The position numbers were made by a program, and so were the translations under genes. The notes beneath the pieces are model-generated. The model searched no databases. It was not told the DNA's origin and saw only the letters and a list, made by a program, of their open reading frames with translations. Shown piece by piece: positions 58,724 through 64,000 of a DNA stretch of 64,000 nucleotides. The stretch covers positions 6,849,421-6,913,420 of the forward strand of contig JALPQD010000004.1 in the NCBI GenBank assembly GCA_023101885.1, given 5' to 3'. The DNA comes from Typhlomys cinereus (Eukaryota > Chordata > Mammalia > Rodentia > Platacanthomyidae). How positions within the stretch are numbered: the stretch's first letter is position 1; every line of letters starts with the position of its first letter.

Positions 58724-58980
58724 GTAATGAATGTGTCTGTGTGCACATGGCATGTAGAGGTCAGGTCAGTGTTGGGCATCTTCCTCTAGAATTTTCCCAT
58801 CTTTTGGAGTAGGGTCCGGGTAAACCTGGAATACACTTAGGTCAGCTAGGCTGACTAAGCAATGGGCTCCAGGGGTTCCTCCTGTGTCTGTCCTCAGTGC
58901 TGGGGTAATAGATATGCGCTGTTACTCCTGGGTTTTACTCAAGATACTGGGGATCCACTGAGCCATGTCTCTAAACCCCA
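58724..58980 (-). repeat. B4-type SINE, antisense
   Basis: Inverted order: 'atgtgtctgtgtgcacatgg', 'agaggtcaggtcagtgttgg', 'catcttcctctagaatttt', B1-like middle ('ctcagtgctggggtaataga', 'tatgcgctgttactcctggg'), then 'atactggggatccactgagc' and 'catgtctctaaacccca'. It is wedged between two LTRs. Confidence 0.8.
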
Positions 58981-59000
58981 GGTCTCTTTAAAATAGTCAT

Positions 59001-59313
59001 TGTAGCAGTCTCAGAGACCCTTGGGGATGGGGATAAGCAGGCGTGGAGTCAACGACACAGACCCTGGAAAGTCAGGCGAGTGGCAAAGCAGGCTTGCAGC
59101 CTCGTTTATTGTAAATATTGGGCTGCTTATAAACCCCACCCAACATCCCATAAGTCCCAGTGTGAGCTTTTGCTAAGTTGTCCTGTCCAGGTTGGTCCTC
59201 TCAGCCAGGCAGTTTGACATCAGGCATGGCAGCAGGTTCTAGCTTGGGGAAGTTGCATTTGCGCATGCGGCCCATACAAATAATACAGGTCTGCCTGGTC
59301 CGTTCTTCCTACA
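59001..59313 (-). mobile_element. ERV2-type solo LTR with perfect 6-bp TSD, antisense
   Basis: The 313-bp element has matching inverted ends TGTAG...CTACA and is flanked by the perfect hexamer agtcat at 58995-59000 and 59314-59319. Six-bp duplications are typical of ERV2/ERVK (IAP-like) integration. On the minus strand there is a TATA-like tttataag (59133-59126) and then AATAAA (59110-59105), giving the U3-R-U5 direction. The minus U3 contains a cgcatgcgcaa-type segment. There are no internal genes, so this is a solo LTR left by recombination. Frames in it are not viral proteins. Confidence 0.9.
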
Positions 59314-59319
59314 AGTCAT

Positions 59320-62300
59320 GATATATTGCTTGCTGGCCACCTTTCCAAGAAAGCGCTATTCTCCTTGGAACGGAGAGCAGCCTTGTGAGATTCAGCTGAT
59401 AAAATATATCAAACTATCATAGAAATGACACTATGTCCTAAAGCCAGGGTCACACGTGAAAGGTGATAATTGCTGTCACCCAGAACTTGGAAGACATGTT
59501 ATTATCCCTGTACCATGCAAAGAGAAAAGCCCAAGTCACCAGGCAGAGCGCCTTCCAGAACACAAGCTAGGCACCTGCAACTTGCCAGCCATGATGAATG
59601 GGAATATGGGAATAAGAATGTTCTAGAACCACCCCAACTTGAGAGGGCAAGCTGCTTGCTCCCCAAGCCCAGTCTGTGGGTGCAGCTCCGCAGACATGTG
59701 TTTTCCAGCCTCCCAACACATGCCCCTTAACAAACAAGTAACCCGGAGAGAATCTGGATCTAAGAACACAAGCATGAAGCATAGGAACCTGCACAAAGAG
59801 ATGAAGCCACTAAGAAAACTGACCCCTGTTGGAATTCCAGTGAGATTATTAAACCAGCTATACACACTCAAATTTCTTACGACCACTTTTAGTTCTGAAT
59901 TGCTTTGAGTCAGCCGACAAATTCTGTAGTGTAAAATTCAGATACAAGGTTAGGGTTGCTGGTATGATAACGGATAGTCAAAAGATCTAGTAATTATGTC
60001 TAGTTAATTGAAAAATGCTACCTACTGTGTTGGAAGATTTGTATAGTAATATCCTCATAACTAGGAACTCCAAATTTGGCTTCAGTTTCTAGACCTTTAT
60101 GATTCTGTCTTGGTATGTTATAAAACACTCTAATGTTACATTTCTACTTGATAGTTAAGGAGTTTATTTCCTATACAACGTCTTGTAAAGTGTCCTCCTG
60201 TTTTAAATCTTCTGAAGCAATAAAGTTTAAGCAAAAGAAAGCAACACCTGTAGCTCGGAGCTGTACCTCGATCCTCACCTAACTGGCCAACCCCACGTCT
60301 ACACACAGTGCATAGACTCCACGCTTGGGAGAGGCTCAACAGAGCCTTCAGGCACGAACAGTCCTCTAAATGCTGTTTGCACTGGGCTGGACTGAGTGGT
60401 CTGTGAGGGCCGGTCGGCCACAGTGACTAGCACATACATGCACGGAGCGTGTATCTCATGACAGCTGTCATTCAAAGATACTCCCATTCTTTCTCCTATG
60501 TAAAACTGGGGTCCTGAGGAGGTCTGTCCAGGTTAACTCAGATGGTCCGACCCCTGCCCCTAACCCACTGCTTGAGGACATGAAGGCAACTCTGGTGGGG
60601 AGAACAGCACAGATGATTGACAGCATAGGAGCTTAGTTCCTACTGAATCCCAAGCTTTCCCCAAGCTTTCCCCAACTCTGAAGTTTGCCAATCAGACACA
60701 CGAAGGGGGGGGGGACCTGGCACTCAGTGAAGGTCCCCAACTCTTAGAACGATGTCCTTGGAAACTTTCTGGCCCTTTCCCCAAATAGATAGAAGTCAGC
60801 CCACACAGCCGTGTGTGTATGAACGAAAATCCCCCCTTTCTCCAATTTGGGGTCTCTGGACAGGGCCACCTGTAAAGTTTGTGTGGTATGACCAAGAGGC
60901 AAGTATGGATAAGCTCAGACAGCAGATAGAAGAAAGAGGCCACAAGGCAACAGCTAGTGACGGCTGATAGTGTCTGTCCCAGGTAGCTGGGGCCAGTGTG
61001 ATCGTCAGTTGGGGGGGGGTACATAATCCACCCACAACACGGTCCTTGATCTCTAGAGATCCACAGATGGGTAAAAATCAACCAGCCAAGAAATTGAGCC
61101 TGTAGGCACCAGCATGTGTTTTAAATCTACCTGTCCGATCAGGAGCCTGTTTCTGGTCTACACCACGGGGATTCAGCAAACCATTCCTAATAACTATGAG
61201 TCACAAGCTGTAATTGTCAGCAACGGTCTATTGGCTGGTTGCTGCCTCTACTACAGTGGACCAACCACCGCCCTTGGAAGATGCTATCATGTTGTTACGG
61301 GTTGGGTTTTTCCCAAGAGATGGGCACTCAGGTGGTTTACTTGACCGTTCCCTTGGACCTGAGACCTACAGAAGGAGGGAGGTGCTGGACCACCCCTGCA
61401 GGGACTGCTGAGGTCACCACAGCCTTCATCCTCGGATGCTCTGGCCCCGCCTTGCGGATAGCTCGCCCACCCAATGTCCCTGGGCTAGGCAGCGCTCTGC
61501 AGCTGAGGCACTGAAGAAAGACTAAGCATGGGAGCAAATTGGCGACAGCAAGGCGGGGCGCTTTCCAAAGATGGAGGCATCTGCCCTAACTTTAAAGGTC
61601 TCTTGGCAGAGAGAAGGTGTAAGAAAGTGTCCAGACATGTGAGCAGCGGTGGAGAAGGTTCTAGAGCAAAGGCAGTACGTAAGGTCTTGATGTCCCTGCG
61701 GCATGCTGAGTCTCTCCCCCCACCCTGGAGTCAGCTTCCCGTGCACATCTACAGAATCCACTCCCCTCCTCTGGGAAAGCGATGCCAAGCCTGGGGTTCT
61801 GGTAGGGAGATCCCGTGACCCTGCACTCCCTTGATTCTTTTCCAGCACTTAACCCCCGCAGGCCGCGACAGAACCAGATGGGAAAGTGGATATGCCCTTG
61901 TGGATGGACAGAGACCATGAAGAGCTCACCAGTACATACGTCCTTCTGCATGGCCTGGATGCATTCAGTGATCATCCTTGAGCTGCTGGACACTCAGACG
62001 GGAGAGAAGGGAGGATCGGGCAGTGAGGATGTATGTCCAGGGAGCAGAAAGGTCCAGAGGTGCACTCCATTGCCAGGTGTGTTTCTAACGCCTGCAGTAG
62101 ACAGTGTTCTTGCTTTCAAAACCCCTGAGACGCAAGGACCTGACAGAGCTCACCAGGTGCCTCCACGCCTGGGTTCAGGCCAGATGGTCCCTAAGCCATC
62201 CCACATGCTCACCTCTTCTCCTCCCCCACCCTCAGGGCTGGCCCCTCCCCAGATCTTTCTCCTCAGCTTGCCTTGAAATCACACCTTCCTGGACAGGATG

Positions 62301-62640
62301 TTCCTTTATTGCTAGCGGCCTGGCTGACTGTTCTGAGAACCAAGCCCTTTGATGGTTTTATTGTCTGTAAATTCACACCAGGCCCCCATAACTTCAGAGC
62401 AGGTAGGGAAGGCAGAGGGGCTCCGGATCAATGGCAACCCCTAATCCTGCAGGACCAGACTTTGTTCTTCAGGCTTCCACGTGAACGGAGGTGTGTGTAT
62501 GGGGGCAGGGGAACCCTACAATCTCCGGCCCAGGACACCCAGCCTAAGTGGATCAAGGTGGCCCCCTTTCCGGGAGTTTCCAAGCCCACCTGCTTCTGCC
62601 ACCACACAGCTCGCCACGTGTCTGCCTGGCAACCAGATCT
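59320..62640. other. Anonymous non-coding stretch
   Basis: About 3.3 kb with no recognised gene, RNA or repeat family. It contains a 13-bp duplication (caagctttcccca) near 60651-60674 and a G-run near 60708. The longest frames (153 codons at 61815-62276 and 129 codons at 60692-61081) have no known domain and overlap frames on the other strand. Confidence 0.5.
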
Positions 62641-62725
62641 GGGGCTAAGTGGCTCATGAGTTAAGGTGCCCGAGCTTGGCATTAGATCCAGCCCAGCACG
62701 TGGGCTCTGTCAGCACCCTCCCAGC
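62641..62725 (+). repeat. tRNA-derived SINE head, sense
   Basis: 'ggggctaagtggctcatgag' and 'ttaaggtgcccgagcttggc', followed by 'attagatccagcccagcacg', resembles the head of the SINE at 53582. The body is lost. Confidence 0.65.
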
Positions 62726-63191
62726 CAGAGGGAAAAGACCCAAATCCAATAATACAGTCAGGAGGAGAATCGGAGTTAATGCCTAAATGCCTTACAGGGC
62801 AGGCCCAGAGATGCTAAGACCCTCCCCCACAGGGAGAATAGCCCCAAAAGTCACCATAACTCTTGGGGTTGGACCAGAGGATGGAGCAGCCATTATGTTG
62901 AAACCAGCAAGGGTGTGGGTTTTGCCAACAGCCACTGGTGCGGAGAGAGGCGTTCGGGACAAGAGGAGCCACTACTGAATGGAGACCCTCAAAGCAAAAG
63001 CAAGGGGGTTGAAATACCTTGGCTTCTCCTTGATTCTCATCCACCCCTTGGCTGAGCCCAAATCCAATCCAGGTACAAGGCACGCAGCAAACTAGCTGTA
63101 AAAGACAGGCGTCCCCAGGGACCTGTGTAAAGATGAACAAGGAGCAGTCTTGCACGCTGCAGGTCTTTAGCTGCAAAAGGCTGTTGACGTT

Positions 63192-63352
63192 TTAAAATCC
63201 TTATTCATTTATCTCTCTACTCATGTGGAAGTCAGAACAACTGGCGGGAGTTCTCTCCTTCCACCACATGTGGGCTCTAGGAATTGAACTTGGGTCTTCA
63301 GGTTGGCACACAGGTGCCTTCATCCCATCACTGGACCATTTCACTGGCCCTT
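63192..63352 (-). repeat. B3-type SINE, antisense, near full length
   Basis: Inverted order: T-rich end, 'ctcatgtggaagtcagaaca', 'actggcgggagttctctcct', 'tccaccacatgtgggctcta', 'ggaattgaacttgggtcttc', 'ggtgccttcatcccatcact' and 'ggaccatttcactggccc'. Sense is minus; moderately diverged. Confidence 0.9.
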
Positions 63353-63734
63353 TTACTTTGTTTCTTTGGAAACTACCCAGTGCACAGGTCCCCAAACCCT
63401 CTGCATTGCTGCTAGTACTTTCCTAGAGAATGACCGTCCTACAGGGACAGCACCTGATATGTTCTGAAGTCCCTGATAATGTGGGGAACCCTCACAAGAG
63501 CAATCAGGTAGGACTGCCTTTCTACCATTCCTCTTGCGTCAGGCCCAAAGAAACAGAATGGTGACTACCAGGAAAGTTGGGGAGAGGTGGTGACTGCTCA
63601 ACTGTCATAGTGCAGTCACTAAAGGTCTATAAACACACAATCTGGCAATCCAGCCTTGAATTTGCAGTAAACATTGTATGGTACACAGAGGTGAAAGGAG
63701 TCTCTCCAGTGTTCTCACAACAAAATTTAAATAG

Positions 63735-63835
63735 AAGTAATGTGTTCTCTGCTGTTGCTATAACAAAATATCTGAGTCTGGGCCTCTTATGAAGAAATTT
63801 ATTAGAAGTGCCACCTCCTTATCTGACCAATCTGG
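63735..63835 (-). mobile_element. Possible LTR fragment, antisense
   Basis: 'ctgctgttgctataacaaaa', 'tatctgagtctgggcctctt' and 'atgaagaaatttattagaag' resemble the inverted 3' end of a MaLR/ERVL-class LTR (an AATAAA lies on the minus strand). The element is incomplete and the family uncertain. Confidence 0.4.
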
Positions 63836-64000
63836 TAGAATATGTCTCAGTTTGGAAAAGATGGATTCAAAGAACCATCTTTTGGGGAAAGGACATGGCT
63901 TTATTTAAGAGAAATAAGGAAAAATATGGGAATTGTCAAGCTTTGGTGTTTCTTTCCAGTTCAGGCCTAAAGCCTGTTCCTGGGGAAGTCACAGTAACCC

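Noticed and set aside
61815..62276. 153-codon plus-strand frame
   Set aside because: Composition is ordinary for random translation, no family resemblance, overlapping frames on both strands.

Overview
The window is nuclear DNA of a mammal, most likely a mouse-like (myodont) rodent. The main evidence is its interspersed repeats. B1-type (7SL-derived), B3/B2-type and B4-type SINEs are present on both strands, together with ERVL/MaLR-like LTRs, one ERV2-type solo LTR and a few old MIR-like pieces. A full-length tRNA-derived SINE at 53582-53868 and a SINE with a long CT-rich tail at 168-476 do not look like standard mouse or rat B2. They recall SINEs of jerboa-like (dipodoid) rodents, but this is an impression from memory and the species is not resolved. 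There are no bacterial or phage signatures.

I recognise no protein-coding gene, tRNA, rRNA or intact small RNA gene. Open frames are short (the longest about 225 codons), overlap on both strands, often lie inside SINEs or tandem repeats, and match no family I know. The DNA is best read as intergenic or intronic. The strongest candidate functional sites are a promoter-like block near 1261-1440, a GC-rich block near 56880-57110, two CTCF-like motifs (26957-26972 and 51875-51889) and four RFX X-box-like palindromes (17945, 24358, 25014, 34205).

Layout. 1-720: SINE cluster with a clear 13-bp target-site duplication (TSD). 720-7400: mostly anonymous, with the promoter-like block and weak repeat fragments. 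7389-7881: a 34-bp minisatellite, then a perfect 24-bp-arm hairpin. 8-21 kb: anonymous, with scattered short tandem duplications. 21993-23136: a 215-bp segment present twice. 24.3-25.3 kb: two diverged segments, each carrying an X-box. 27.2 kb: a 34-bp minisatellite. 28.3-31.6 kb: LTR, B4, B1 and B3 copies. 34.8-35.1 kb: a 28-bp perfect inverted repeat. 35.8-36.0 kb: a SINE with a hexamer repeat. 37.6 kb: a B1. 44.6-45.0 kb: a 30-bp VNTR. 47.4-59.3 kb: the most repeat-dense part, with three ERVL-type LTRs, three B4 copies, the full-length tRNA-derived SINE, a nine-copy 20-bp satellite and an ERV2 solo LTR. 59.3-64 kb: mostly anonymous, with a B3 and an LTR fragment.

The most notable features are structural. 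There are two perfect inverted duplications, a dispersed 215-bp duplication, three minisatellites with nearly identical units, and many perfect 16-29-bp head-to-tail duplications. Together they suggest frequent local template switching or slippage. I did not find a gene system, and no repeat-family name here was checked against a database.
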